From Candidatus Peribacteria bacterium RIFCSPHIGHO2_01_FULL_51_35 (lineage in GTDB: Bacteria > Patescibacteriota > Gracilibacteria > Peribacterales > Peribacteraceae), in assembly GCA_001787535.1 (NCBI GenBank), contig MFXP01000004.1, positions 48,641-112,640 of the forward strand: a stretch of DNA of 64,000 bases, read 5' to 3'. The notes under the pieces are model-generated. The model did not search any database and had not been told where the DNA came from. It worked only from the letters and a program-made list of their open reading frames with translations. The position numbers were made by a program, and so were the translations under genes. This document shows, piece by piece, positions 49,788 to 58,575 of this stretch. The stretch's first letter is position 1. The number at the start of each line of letters is the position of its first letter.

Positions 49788-51491
49788 ATGTCAAAAATAG
49801 CCGTCATCGCCGGAGCAGGACCTGCAGGCTTAACCGCTGCGTATGAATTACTCAAGCGCACGGACATCAAGCCCATCGTGTTCGAGGCGACCGATGCCAT
49901 CGGCGGGATTGCGCAGACCTACAATTACAAAGGCAATCGCATCGACATCGGCGGGCACCGTTTCTTTTCCAAAGACGACCGCGTAATGCAGTGGTGGTTC
50001 AACATTTTGCCGAAACAAGGCGCGCCTGCGGCGGACACGCTCGAAAAAAATCATGACATTGATTATGCGGTGGAAGCAGTGATGGAGTATTTATGTCCCG
50101 AGTGCATCGAGGAAGGACTTAGGACAGAGGACGTAGGACAGAGGAACGAACCTAAGTCCCAAGTCCCAAGTCCCAAGTCCGGCCATGGTCTACGGATACA
50201 AAAAAAAGCTCCCGATCCGGAGAAAGAGGATGCGGTGATGCTCCAGCGCCCGCGCCTCAGCCGCATTTTCTACCGGAAACACTTTTTCCCATATCCCATC
50301 GGCATCACGTTCTCCGTTGCAAAGCGGCTGGGCATCTTTAATACATTCATGATCGGGCTTTCGTACATCAAGCGGCAGATGTTCCCACTCAAGGACGAAA
50401 CATACTTGGATGCGTTTTACCGGAACCGTTTCGGGGATCGCTTGTACAGAACATTCTTCGAGGCCTATACCGAAAAAGTATGGGGCGTGCCCTGCAGTTC
50501 CATCCGCGCCGATTGGGGAGCGCAGCGCGTGAAGGGGCTTTCTCTGAAACGAGCAGTTATGCATGCCATCAAAGACCTGCTCTCCAGTGATTTTAAGAAA
50601 GCGCAGGAAGAGCGTGAGACCAGCCTCATCACGCGGTTCTTCTATCCCAAATTCGGCCCCGGGCAGATGTGGGAAACCGTCACAGAACAGGTGCGCGCGT
50701 GTGGTGGGGAGGTGATCATGAAGCACCGCATCTGCGGCGTACACGTGGAAGGGGACCGAGTCGTTGCTGTGACTGTGGAGAACATCGAAACGGGAAAAAC
50801 CGAACGCCACCCGTGCGATTATTTCTTCTCCACCATGCCCATAAAGCATCTTGTCGGCATGATGACGCCGCATCCGCCTGCGAGCGTGGTGGAAGTGGCG
50901 GAAGGACTCCAGTACCGGGATTTTTTGACAGTGGGATTGCTCCTGAAAAAATTGCACGTGCAAGAACAAGGCAAAAAACCCGCAACAGATGTTCCCGACA
51001 ACTGGATTTACATCCAGGAGGGGGGAGTGCGCGTCGGCCGCGTACAGATTTTCAACAACTGGAGCCCCTACATGGTGGCGGATCGCAAGAACTCCATCTG
51101 GATCGGCTTGGAATACTTCGTGAACGAAGGCGGCGACCTGTGGATCAAGCCGGACAAAGAGATGATTGATCTTGGCATCCAGGAAATGGAGAAGATCGGC
51201 TTCCTCAAACACGAAGATGTCATCGATGCCTGTGTGCTACGCATGCCGAAAGCCTACCCGGCGTACATCGGCAGTTACACGCAGTTGCATGTCGTGCGCG
51301 ATTACGTGAACTCCATCCCAAATCTCTTTCTTCTAGGCCGCAACGGCATGCACCGGTACAACAACCAAGACCACAGCATGCTCACTGCCATGCTTGCGGT
51401 GGATAACATCAGCGCAGGGCACACGGACAAATCTAATCTATGGGATGTGAATTTGGATATGGTCTATCACGAGGAGAAGAAAGCTGTGTGA
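49788..51491 (+). CDS. FAD-dependent oxidoreductase, UGM-like, with palindromic insert
   Basis: A 567-residue flavoprotein: [14 protein letters not shown] (9-22), [20 protein letters not shown] (39-58), [19 protein letters not shown], and C-terminal [14 protein letters not shown]. Paralogue of the 385-1818 protein, but about 90 residues longer. Residues about 110-133 ([22 protein letters not shown]) are encoded by a palindromic, tandemly repeated element and lie in a loop before the conserved [19 protein letters not shown]. The protein remains otherwise intact, so it is probably active. Its last 59 nt overlap the convergent gene. Confidence 0.88.
   Translation: MSKIAVIAGAGPAGLTAAYELLKRTDIKPIVFEATDAIGGIAQTYNYKGNRIDIGGHRFFSKDDRVMQWWFNILPKQGAPAADTLEKNHDIDYAVEAVMEYLCPECIEEGLRTEDVGQRNEPKSQVPSPKSGHGLRIQKKAPDPEKEDAVMLQRPRLSRIFYRKHFFPYPIGITFSVAKRLGIFNTFMIGLSYIKRQMFPLKDETYLDAFYRNRFGDRLYRTFFEAYTEKVWGVPCSSIRADWGAQRVKGLSLKRAVMHAIKDLLSSDFKKAQEERETSLITRFFYPKFGPGQMWETVTEQVRACGGEVIMKHRICGVHVEGDRVVAVTVENIETGKTERHPCDYFFSTMPIKHLVGMMTPHPPASVVEVAEGLQYRDFLTVGLLLKKLHVQEQGKKPATDVPDNWIYIQEGGVRVGRVQIFNNWSPYMVADRKNSIWIGLEYFVNEGGDLWIKPDKEMIDLGIQEMEKIGFLKHEDVIDACVLRMPKAYPAYIGSYTQLHVVRDYVNSIPNLFLLGRNGMHRYNNQDHSMLTAMLAVDNISAGHTDKSNLWDVNLDMVYHEEKKAV
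50115..50180 (+). repeat. Palindromic/tandem element inside a coding sequence
   Basis: GGACTTAGG (50115-50123) pairs with CCTAAGTCC (50151-50159), followed by four tandem CCAAGTC words; 66 bp, a multiple of three, with no stop in the gene's frame. Confidence 0.75.
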
Positions 51492-52452
51492 CAGCTTCAT
51501 GAATCACAGCTTTGTGATTCATGCCGGCACAAATCACAATTCGTTTCTTGTTTTTGTGCTTTACCAATACTTGCTTCAGAAGATCGATCGTCAAAATATC
51601 CGATGCCCTTGCAAGCATTTCCATTGCGAAACATTCTGCGCTTTCATGAGGAAATTTTTGATCAACTGTTTGCTCCAAAAGCTTTTGACATTCTTTGTTA
51701 TTTATCACCATCGACAGCAGCCCGGCACTCACCGCGTGCTCTTTTGCAAGTTGTGTTTTATATACTTCCAAATATTGTGGATACAACTTTTCATATTCGA
51801 CCCGATTCTCTGGTAACACCTGAGTTTGTGTAGCTTGTGCCGCTTTATAGCGAACGACAAAGCCGAGCACGTCCATCCATATAACCAAAGGGTGAGGAAG
51901 TTGATGCTCAAGAATAAATGCATTAATCAATTTTGTTGCTTGTTTGATAACGGAAAGATGACTCATAGTTAGTACTCCCTTTTCAATGTCCACGCCGGAT
52001 TGACTCGCAATTTTCTGCATGGCGTATTCAGTGGTTTCCTCGCTAGCCCTTGAGATCCCTTCTGTAATAAATAAGAGATCGTTCAATGGAATCCCATCTA
52101 AAGACGCAATTATTTTTTTGAGAGCATCAAAAGAATCCGGATGCATATGGTATTCTCCCAAGACGGTTATATGGTTGCTTGAGCTTTCAAATTCATCCAC
52201 TTTGCTTGGTGGAAAATCCTTTTGCTTAAGGGCAGATGCTTTTTTGCGTGCAACCTCGATGATGGGCAAAAACTTGGAACTGACAAATATGGTTGGCCTT
52301 TCGACTTCCGGAGAAGCGAGAGTATTGCGTGCAGCCTGATTTGTGTACTGACGTTCCGGAGTGACTGCTGCGTCCACGTAAATAGGAGCTGAAATCTCAC
52401 GCAAAATCTCCGCAGCAGTTTTGGGACGATAGGAAAATTCTCTCTCAGGCAT
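51433..52452 (-). CDS. Unknown protein with TraB/ChaN-like HxxH layout
   Basis: A 339-residue soluble protein, A+T-richer than its neighbours. The middle starts [19 protein letters not shown] ... LLFITEGIS and the C-terminus has [18 protein letters not shown], an order (GExH early, GxxH late) that recalls TraB/TIKI and ChaN-type proteins, but the match is weak. A consensus promoter precedes it. The final 19 codons are antisense to the flavoprotein gene and look non-native, as if the original end was lost at a recombination joint. Confidence 0.6.
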   Translation of the reverse strand: MPEREFSYRPKTAAEILREISAPIYVDAAVTPERQYTNQAARNTLASPEVERPTIFVSSKFLPIIEVARKKASALKQKDFPPSKVDEFESSSNHITVLGEYHMHPDSFDALKKIIASLDGIPLNDLLFITEGISRASEETTEYAMQKIASQSGVDIEKGVLTMSHLSVIKQATKLINAFILEHQLPHPLVIWMDVLGFVVRYKAAQATQTQVLPENRVEYEKLYPQYLEVYKTQLAKEHAVSAGLLSMVINNKECQKLLEQTVDQKFPHESAECFAMEMLARASDILTIDLLKQVLVKHKNKKRIVICAGMNHKAVIHEAVTQLSSPRDRPYPNSHPID

Positions 52453-52458
52453 AATAAA

Positions 52459-52487
52459 ATTATAAACTAATTCCATAACTTAGTCAA
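52459..52487 (-). promoter_or_regulatory. Consensus promoter of the 52452 gene
   Basis: TTGACT (52482-52487), 17-nt spacer, TATAAT (52459-52464), 6 nt before ATG 52452: the best -35/-10 pair in the window. Confidence 0.75.
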
Positions 52488-52489
52488 TA

Positions 52490-52714
52490 CTACTGTCCCC
52501 AAATCTTTTTTTGGCGATCCGACTTATGAATTTTTATCTTGGTTCGGGAAACTCCGGCAGGTTTTTGTGACGTTGCAATACGTATGTTATTTCGCACGTT
52601 AGAAGTTCTCTTAATCAGTTTTCGTTCCACCAATTGTTTCATGATCGGTGGCTCACAGTGTTGTGTGGGCATTTCCATTGGCGGAGGCAGGACATCATCG
52701 TTTTCCATTTCCAT
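52490..52714 (-). CDS. Small basic hypothetical protein
   Basis: A 74-residue frame from ATG 52714 (TTG 52750 would give 86): acidic/Pro/Met-rich N-terminus (MEMENDDVLPPPMEMPTQ) and a strongly basic C-terminus rich in Arg, Lys and Asn. No family recognised. It lies 3 nt from the -35 of the next gene on the same strand and shares its low G+C; it may be a fragment of the same acquired segment. Confidence 0.35.
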   Translation of the reverse strand: MEMENDDVLPPPMEMPTQHCEPPIMKQLVERKLIKRTSNVRNNIRIATSQKPAGVSRTKIKIHKSDRQKKIWGQ

Positions 52715-52803
52715 AGTAAGAAATGTTACTGGTTCCCCGCCATCATGCAAATCTGAACTCGTATGAGGCGAGACCGTGGCTTTAATAGACCAAATAATCC
52801 CAC

Positions 52804-53715
52804 TCAGGCATTGTGCTCTGCGTACCAGGAAACCGTGCGTCGAATTCCTTCTTCAAAGGAAATTTTGGGCTGATACCCCAGTTGTTTCTTGGCCTTCGCA
52901 ATGTCCGCCACGTAGTACGTCACTTCTCCCAAGCGGGGAGGTGCCATGACGATCTCCGATGCGCTCTTTGTGAGTTTCTTGATGGACTCCGCCAATTCGA
53001 CGAGCGTGGTACCCGTTCCGTAAGCGATGTTAAACACTTCGCCGTCGTGTTTGCCGCACTGCTCCAGCGCCAGGATCACTCCGTTGATGGTGTCATCGAT
53101 GTAGGTGAAATCCAGACATTTGCCTTCACCGAAAACCGTCAGCTTCTTTCCTTCTTTTGCCTGACGAATGAAGAGGGGAACGATGCGATCGCTGTCATCG
53201 TACGCGCCGTAGACATTGGAGAACCGCAGGATCACCGCTTTGATGCCGTAGCAGCGGCGGTACGCTTGCACAGTCGCCTCGCCGCCGATCTTGCTGGCCG
53301 TGTACGGACTCTCGCAAAGATCAACCGAGATCTTGTCCTCCGTAAATTCTTTCGCTTCGGCATTGCCATACACTTCGCGCGATGAAGAGAAGATGAATTT
53401 TTTGATGCCCGCTTTGCGCGCGAACTCCAACATGTGAAATGTCGTGATGAAATTATCGCGCGCGCGAACAGGATCTTTCACCAAGTCATACACACGAGCA
53501 TTCGCCGCCAAGTGAATGATGGCATCCACATCGCGGGGGACATCCTTCCATCCCTCCTCCTCGCGCAAGTCCTTGATCACCGTGATCTTATCCAAAGCAG
53601 GGTTCCACTTGTTCGGATGCCAATCCACGCCCACGACATCGTGTCCTCTTTCCAAAAGGACTTCGCAGAGCCGTGTGCCAACCGTGCCAGAGGAGCCTGT
53701 TACGAGGATTTTCAT
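52804..53715 (-). CDS. NAD-dependent sugar epimerase/dehydratase (GalE-like SDR)
   Basis: A 303-residue extended SDR: TGSSGTVGTRLCEVLLERGH, IHLAANARVYDLV, catalytic Tyr/Lys in SPYTASKIGGEATVQ, RFSNVYGAYDDSDR. Acts on a UDP- or GDP-sugar; specificity not readable. ATG 53715 is where the Rossmann strand begins; upstream codons are repeat-derived. Confidence 0.87.
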   Translation of the reverse strand: MKILVTGSSGTVGTRLCEVLLERGHDVVGVDWHPNKWNPALDKITVIKDLREEEGWKDVPRDVDAIIHLAANARVYDLVKDPVRARDNFITTFHMLEFARKAGIKKFIFSSSREVYGNAEAKEFTEDKISVDLCESPYTASKIGGEATVQAYRRCYGIKAVILRFSNVYGAYDDSDRIVPLFIRQAKEGKKLTVFGEGKCLDFTYIDDTINGVILALEQCGKHDGEVFNIAYGTGTTLVELAESIKKLTKSASEIVMAPPRLGEVTYYVADIAKAKKQLGYQPKISFEEGIRRTVSWYAEHNA

Positions 53716-53734
53716 GGGAAATGCGACAAGGGAA

Positions 53735-53810
53735 AATGGACAATTGACAATGGACAACGATGGGAATGTCCTACGGCATTGTCCATTGTTCATTGTCAAT
53801 TATCAATTGG
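53735..53810. repeat. Locus-private palindrome
   Basis: Arms of the words TGGACAATTGACAATGGACAA / TTGTCCATTGTTCATTGTCAATT on either side of a short loop, between divergent genes. Confidence 0.8.
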
Positions 53811-53847
53811 TCTTTAAGACAAAGGAAGAAGGCTTTAAGCTCTCCCT

Positions 53848-54819
53848 ATGCTTTCACTGATCCTCCCCACATACAACGAAGCGCAGAACATCCGCGCGCT
53901 TTTGAAGGAGATCAGCCACGTACTGGAGGGTATATCGCATGAGATCATCGTGGTGGATGACAACTCGCCGGATAAAACATGGGAAGTGGCGCAGAGCGGC
54001 AAGAACGTGCAGGTGATTCGGAGAATCGGCAGGCGAGGACTCTCGTCCGCCGTGGTGGAAGGGTTCGCCGCCGCAAAAGGCGATGTCCTTGCCGTGATGG
54101 ACGGCGACGGACAGCATGATCCAAAGATCCTCCCGACCATGGCGGCGCTGGTGCAGAAGAATCACGGGCTCGTGCTGGGGTCCCGGTACATCGAAGGAGG
54201 GAGTGTGGAAGGATGGGTGGAATCGCGACATTTCATGAGCCGCGTCGCAACGAACTTCGGGTTGCTCGCCAGCCGACACCGCGTGTCCGATCCCATGACC
54301 GGGTACTTTGCCCTGCATCAATCGCTCTTCCGGAAGATCAAACGACATCTGCGCCCGCGCGGTTTCAAGATCCTTCTCGAAATCATCAGCTGGCTTCCTG
54401 CAGACGCCGAAATTGTGGAAGTGCCGCTGATCTTCCGTTTGCGCAAAGCGGGAAAAAGCAAACTCAATGCAAAGATCGAACTCGAGTATCTGTGGCAGGT
54501 GCTCTCACTGCTTCTGAAAGGACGCGGCAAAGCGCCGCAGATGCTGTTTGGCATTCTCATGATCCTGACACTGATTGCATTTGCTCCGCGCGTATGGAAT
54601 CTTCGCTTGCTCTACCTTGATCCCGACATCCGAGCGAAAGTGGAAGAGCGACTGCGACAAGAAGAGCAATGGCTCCTCTCCGATCTTGCAGTGTTGGAAG
54701 TGCACGAAGATTGGATGAAAATCCGCCATCGCTCGCATATCCGAGGAGCAGACATTTCCGCGTGTTACGTCGCTCGCTACACCTCTTCCGTTCTCCACCC
54801 GTGTCCCGACGCATCCTAG
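53848..54819 (+). CDS. Family 2 glycosyltransferase with C-terminal extension
   Basis: A 323-residue enzyme: SLILPTYNEAQNIRALL, VVDDNSPDKTW, AVMDGDGQHDPKI (DxD), then a membrane helix (LFGILMILTLIAFAPRVW) and a charged 60-residue tail not usual for the family. Similar to the 14091 and 23158 enzymes. It overlaps the next gene by 19 nt, suggesting that the two cooperate (lipid-linked donor plus GT-C acceptor enzyme). Confidence 0.88.
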   Translation: MLSLILPTYNEAQNIRALLKEISHVLEGISHEIIVVDDNSPDKTWEVAQSGKNVQVIRRIGRRGLSSAVVEGFAAAKGDVLAVMDGDGQHDPKILPTMAALVQKNHGLVLGSRYIEGGSVEGWVESRHFMSRVATNFGLLASRHRVSDPMTGYFALHQSLFRKIKRHLRPRGFKILLEIISWLPADAEIVEVPLIFRLRKAGKSKLNAKIELEYLWQVLSLLLKGRGKAPQMLFGILMILTLIAFAPRVWNLRLLYLDPDIRAKVEERLRQEEQWLLSDLAVLEVHEDWMKIRHRSHIRGADISACYVARYTSSVLHPCPDAS

Positions 54820-56006
54820 CAATCGGTCTTCAGGCGTGTGCACTCGTGCTCGCGGTGTATCCGTGGTTGCTGGGCGGCGTGCGCACGGATGAAGCCAAGT
54901 ACCTCTTGAACATTCCGTATCCGCAGCCGCCATTTGGTCGCTGGATCATCGGCATGACGGAATTTTTGCCGTTTCAGGAACTCCTCTGGCGACTGATCAT
55001 CGCGTCACTCTTGGTGCATGCTGTGTTTCTTATTTGGAAGATCAGCGCCAAGTGCGGAACATTTGCGCGGCTCTTCCTGTGCGCCGCGTGGTTGCTTTCC
55101 GCGGGCGTGCTTCTGCAAATGGGCACGATCATGATGGCACCAGTAACGGCGCTCCAGGGCTTGCTCCTCGTCGCCCTTGCGATGTTTCTGCCTCTTAAAA
55201 AAGATCAATGGACATCCTTCTTCATCGGACTGCTTTGGTTTGCCTCGCTTTTCACGGCATATCAAGCAGTGCTGTATCTGCCATTGGCCGTAGAAGCTCT
55301 GCGCCGTACAAAAACATCCATCTTCACGCAGATCCTCTACATCCTCATTCCGATCGCCCTCGTCTTCGTCTACGCACTGTCCAACCCTCTCATCATTGCA
55401 AGCTTTGTGAATGCCGGTACCGAGAATGAAACCATCCCATTCTACGCGTGGGCATTCTACTTGGTGCGGCTCTGGCTCTCCGGCGGCAGTGTCATCCTCA
55501 CAGTGTTGGGAATGTGGGGGATGCTGCGTCATCGCCGCTTCGGTTTGCTCGGCAGTTTCATTCTTCTCTCGGCTTTTTGCTTCATTTCCTTCCGCGAGTA
55601 TTACGACATTCTCTTCACGCCGCTCTTCATCGGGGGGGCAATCCTTCTTCTGCAGCAACGCAAGAACCGTTCACTGCCATTTCTTTGGCTCACAGCCGGT
55701 CTTGTCTTTTGCACTGCTTTCTTTACATGGAAATACCCCGTCATCTATTCGCCCGGTCCCGCGCGTTCTGTGATGCAGGAAATTCAAGCGGCAGGCGGCA
55801 CAGGGAGCATCCTCATCGCAGGTCCCTTCGGACATCAGTGGCAGTACGAAAGCAGATTCCCGATCGAGAGGTACCGATCAGGAGCTTTGCTGAGTGCGCA
55901 GGCTGCGATTTGTTTGATCAAATGCGAAGGCATCGAGACATCGGGATGGCAGAAAGTGGATCTCTATGGAGTGGAGGTGTGGGGAAAGGGCAGTAAGCAG
56001 CATTGA
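54801..56006 (+). CDS. GT-C-type membrane glycosyltransferase
   Basis: A 401-residue polytopic protein with about ten helices. After helix 1: LLGGVRTDEAKYLLNIPYPQ, with the Asp-Glu pair in the GT39 catalytic position. The tail (QVWQYESRFPIERYRS-like) is soluble. GTG 54801 is chosen to start right at the hydrophobic N-terminus; it lies within the preceding GT2 gene. Confidence 0.68.
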   Translation: MSRRILAIGLQACALVLAVYPWLLGGVRTDEAKYLLNIPYPQPPFGRWIIGMTEFLPFQELLWRLIIASLLVHAVFLIWKISAKCGTFARLFLCAAWLLSAGVLLQMGTIMMAPVTALQGLLLVALAMFLPLKKDQWTSFFIGLLWFASLFTAYQAVLYLPLAVEALRRTKTSIFTQILYILIPIALVFVYALSNPLIIASFVNAGTENETIPFYAWAFYLVRLWLSGGSVILTVLGMWGMLRHRRFGLLGSFILLSAFCFISFREYYDILFTPLFIGGAILLLQQRKNRSLPFLWLTAGLVFCTAFFTWKYPVIYSPGPARSVMQEIQAAGGTGSILIAGPFGHQWQYESRFPIERYRSGALLSAQAAICLIKCEGIETSGWQKVDLYGVEVWGKGSKQH

Positions 56007-56068
56007 GTAGTATGTATTAGGTATTAAGTATTAAGCGCCTAATACCTAATACTTACTGCATACTGCCT
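56007..56068. repeat. Locus-private palindrome
   Basis: Arms of the word TATTAGGTATTAAG / CTAATACCTAATAC with outer GCAGTAAGCAG / CTGCATACTGC, between convergent genes; possible bidirectional terminator. Confidence 0.78.
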
Positions 56069-56072
56069 GCTA

Positions 56073-57020
56073 TCAAATGCTGTAGTACTTCCTATACCAC
56101 TCCACGAACTTGGGCACACCATCCTTGATCGTCGTCTTTGGGCTGTATCCCAATTTTTCCTTCGCATGCGAGATATCCGCGAGGCTTGAGCGTGTGTCAC
56201 CCGGCTGCATGGGCAAAAATTCTTTCTTCGCCTCTTTGCCGCAACTCACTTCCACCATGCGAATGTATTCCATCAGTTCTTCCTTGCGGCCGCAGCCCAA
56301 GTTGAAGATCTCTTCGGGATAATTTTTGTCGATGGAGGCGATCACTCCCGACACGATGTCATCGACATACGTGAAGTCGCGCTGCATTTTTCCTTCTCCG
56401 AAAATGTTCAGAGACTTATCGTGCAAGAGAGCATCGGTAAACAGGAACAGCGCCATGTCCGGGCGGCCCCAGGGCCCATAGACCGTGAAGAACCGCAGTC
56501 CCGTGACATGCGTGCCGTAGAGACTGTGATATGTGTGCGCCATCAGTTCATTGTCTTTCTTGTTCATGCCGTACAGAGACAGCTGATCATCCGTACGGTC
56601 TGCTTCCGAAGAGGGGAGCTTGGTGTTTCCCCCGTACACAGAACTCGATGAGGCATAAATCAATCCCGGGATCTTCTGCTTGCGCACTTCATCCAACACA
56701 TGGAAGAACCCCGTGATGTTAATCGCAATATATTCATCGGGATGATCGAACGCATAGCGCACGCCTGCGAGTGCAGCCAAGTGGATGACACGATCACAGC
56801 CTTCCATCGCCTTGGCGACGGTCCTACGATCCAAAATATCTCCGCGAATGAACGACCATCCTTTCTTCCCTTCCAGGTTCTTCAAACGCGCTTCCTTCAA
56901 AGTCGGATCATAGTACGGGCTTACGTTATCCAGCCCTACAACCTCGTCGCCGCGCTCCAGGAGTTTTTGCGCAGTGTGATAGCCGATGAAGCCCGCGGCT
57001 CCTGTGAGAAGTATTTTCAT
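56073..57020 (-). CDS. UDP-glucuronate 4-epimerase-like protein
   Basis: A 315-residue extended SDR: TGAAGFIGYHTAQKLLERGD, DNVSPYYDPTLKEARLKNL (the hallmark of UDP-GlcA 4-epimerases), catalytic Tyr/Lys in SLYGMNKKDNELMAH, and RFFTVYGPWGRPDMALF. Converts UDP-GlcA to UDP-GalA; its substrate would be supplied by the Ugd gene directly upstream. TACACT lies 9 nt before ATG. Confidence 0.88.
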   Translation of the reverse strand: MKILLTGAAGFIGYHTAQKLLERGDEVVGLDNVSPYYDPTLKEARLKNLEGKKGWSFIRGDILDRRTVAKAMEGCDRVIHLAALAGVRYAFDHPDEYIAINITGFFHVLDEVRKQKIPGLIYASSSSVYGGNTKLPSSEADRTDDQLSLYGMNKKDNELMAHTYHSLYGTHVTGLRFFTVYGPWGRPDMALFLFTDALLHDKSLNIFGEGKMQRDFTYVDDIVSGVIASIDKNYPEEIFNLGCGRKEELMEYIRMVEVSCGKEAKKEFLPMQPGDTRSSLADISHAKEKLGYSPKTTIKDGVPKFVEWYRKYYSI

Positions 57021-57029
57021 GGTCGTGGA

Positions 57030-57035
57030 AGTGTA
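57030..57035 (-). promoter_or_regulatory. -10 element of the UDP-GlcA epimerase gene
   Basis: GC-TACACT, 9 nt before ATG 57020. Confidence 0.5.
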
Positions 57036-57044
57036 GCAGATCCT

Positions 57045-57140
57045 TGGGGGTAAGGTAGGTATGGTAGGTCAGGTACGTAAGGTAAGGATGGAATCGTCAA
57101 ACCTACCGTACCTAACGTACTTACCTTACCTACCTTACTT
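57045..57140. repeat. Locus-private palindrome
   Basis: Long arms built of GGTAAGGTAGGTA-like words and their complement (TACCTTACCTACC), about 38 bp each; fills the spacer between epimerase and ugd and reaches the ugd stop codon. Confidence 0.82.
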
Positions 57141-58451
57141 CGTTCCAATACCAATCCCATGGTACACAAGCCCAGCATCTCTCACTTCGGCTGGCTCATA
57201 CACATTCCTTCCATCGAAAAGATCACTGCCTTTCATTGTAGATTTTAGTTCTTTCAGATCCACCCCACGGAACTCGTCCCATTCCGTCAGGAGCACCACG
57301 GCATCTGCGCCTTTGGCAGCTTCCATCAGATCTTTTGTGAAGACCGTTTCTTTCGGCAGTAGTTTCGATGCGTTTTCCGCCGCTGCAGGATCATAGGTAT
57401 GCACACTGTGTCCTGCTTTCAGGAGCATCGGGATCAGATCCAAGCTCGGGGCTTCGCGCATGTCATCTGTCTTCGGTTTAAAGCTGAGTCCCCACACGCA
57501 GACCGTTGCATTCTTCGGCAACGCTTTCAGGATTTTCTCAAAGAACCGTGCCCGTTGATGCGTGTTGATGCGATCCGTCGCCTCGACAATGCTCAGATCC
57601 AAATCATATTCCTTGGCGGTCACCATCAGCGCTTTTACGTCTTTTGGAAAACAACTTCCGCCATAGCCGATGCCTGCGTGGAGGAAACGAGGTCCGATGC
57701 GGTTATCCATTCCCATGCCGCTCGCGATATCGCGGATGTTTGCGCCGGTCTTCTCTGCAAATTCCGTGAGCATGTTGATGAAGCTGATCTTTGTCGCCAG
57801 GAACGCATTGCTCGCATACTTCACGATCTCCGCGCTCTCACGTGTCATAAAGAGGAGTGGCTTTCCCACACGCGTTATTGGCCGGTACAATTCTTCCATC
57901 AGTTTTTTTGCTTCCGGCTGATCATTCACGCCTACCACAATGCGATCGGGCATCAGCGTATCCGGCACGGCCATGCCTTCGCGCAGGAATTCCGGGTTGC
58001 TTACAACAGGAATCGAAAAGTTCACGCCGCGCTTCTGTAAAATCTCTGCGATCTTCTCCTCACATTTCTTCCCGGTTCCCACCGGCACCGTGGATTTATT
58101 CACGAAGACCAGATCTTTCGTCGCGTGTGTTGCGACGGTTTCCGTCACAATAAAAACTGCCTTCAGATCCGCCTTGTGTCCTTCGCCCGGCGGTGTTGCG
58201 ACTGCGGAGAAGACAATCTGCACATCCGGCAGTACGCTTTTAAGATCAGTTGTGAAGATGAGGCGACCTGTCTGCAATCCCCGAACGATCAGCTCCTCCA
58301 AGCCCGGTTCATAGATGGTGCTCTTGCCCGACTGCAGTTTCTTGATCTTCGCCTCATCTATATCAATACCAATGACATGGTGTCCCAATTCCGCGAAACA
58401 GGCGGCAGAGACCAGTCCTACATAGCCGGTACCTACGACAGCAATCTTCAT
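57135..58451 (-). CDS. ugd: UDP-glucose 6-dehydrogenase
   Basis: A 438-residue enzyme: GTGYVGLVSAACFAELGH (7-24), FSAVATPPGEGHKADL, STVPVGTGKKCEE, NPEFLREGMAV, and catalytic Cys267 in GIGYGGSCFPKDVKAL. Full family length. Oxidises UDP-Glc to UDP-GlcA, feeding the epimerase gene downstream. TAGACT lies 9 nt before ATG. Confidence 0.94.
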   Translation of the reverse strand: MKIAVVGTGYVGLVSAACFAELGHHVIGIDIDEAKIKKLQSGKSTIYEPGLEELIVRGLQTGRLIFTTDLKSVLPDVQIVFSAVATPPGEGHKADLKAVFIVTETVATHATKDLVFVNKSTVPVGTGKKCEEKIAEILQKRGVNFSIPVVSNPEFLREGMAVPDTLMPDRIVVGVNDQPEAKKLMEELYRPITRVGKPLLFMTRESAEIVKYASNAFLATKISFINMLTEFAEKTGANIRDIASGMGMDNRIGPRFLHAGIGYGGSCFPKDVKALMVTAKEYDLDLSIVEATDRINTHQRARFFEKILKALPKNATVCVWGLSFKPKTDDMREAPSLDLIPMLLKAGHSVHTYDPAAAENASKLLPKETVFTKDLMEAAKGADAVVLLTEWDEFRGVDLKELKSTMKGSDLFDGRNVYEPAEVRDAGLVYHGIGIGTK

Positions 58452-58460
58452 TGGAGCTCT

Positions 58461-58466
58461 AGTCTA
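58461..58466 (-). promoter_or_regulatory. -10 element of ugd
   Basis: GC-TAGACT, 9 nt before ATG 58451. Confidence 0.5.
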
Positions 58467-58478
58467 GCGTTGATGACT

Positions 58479-58545
58479 GTCAGGGGGCTAGGGTTAGGAT
58501 TGGGGTTAGGAACCGAGCCTAACCCTAGCCCTAACCCCAACCCTT
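58479..58545. repeat. Locus-private palindrome with GGTTAGG words
   Basis: Arms GGGCTAGGGTTAGGATTGGGG and their complement (CCTAACCCTAGCCCTAACCCC) in the divergent spacer between ugd and the PfkB gene. Confidence 0.8.
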
Positions 58546-58575
58546 CTCTATTCTTCTTCTTGCTACCACACGCTT

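Noticed and set aside
58479..58545. Telomere-like GGTTAGGG repeat suggesting a eukaryotic or linear-end sequence
   Set aside because: It is internal, short, inverted and flanked by ordinary bacterial genes; fits the private-palindrome pattern.
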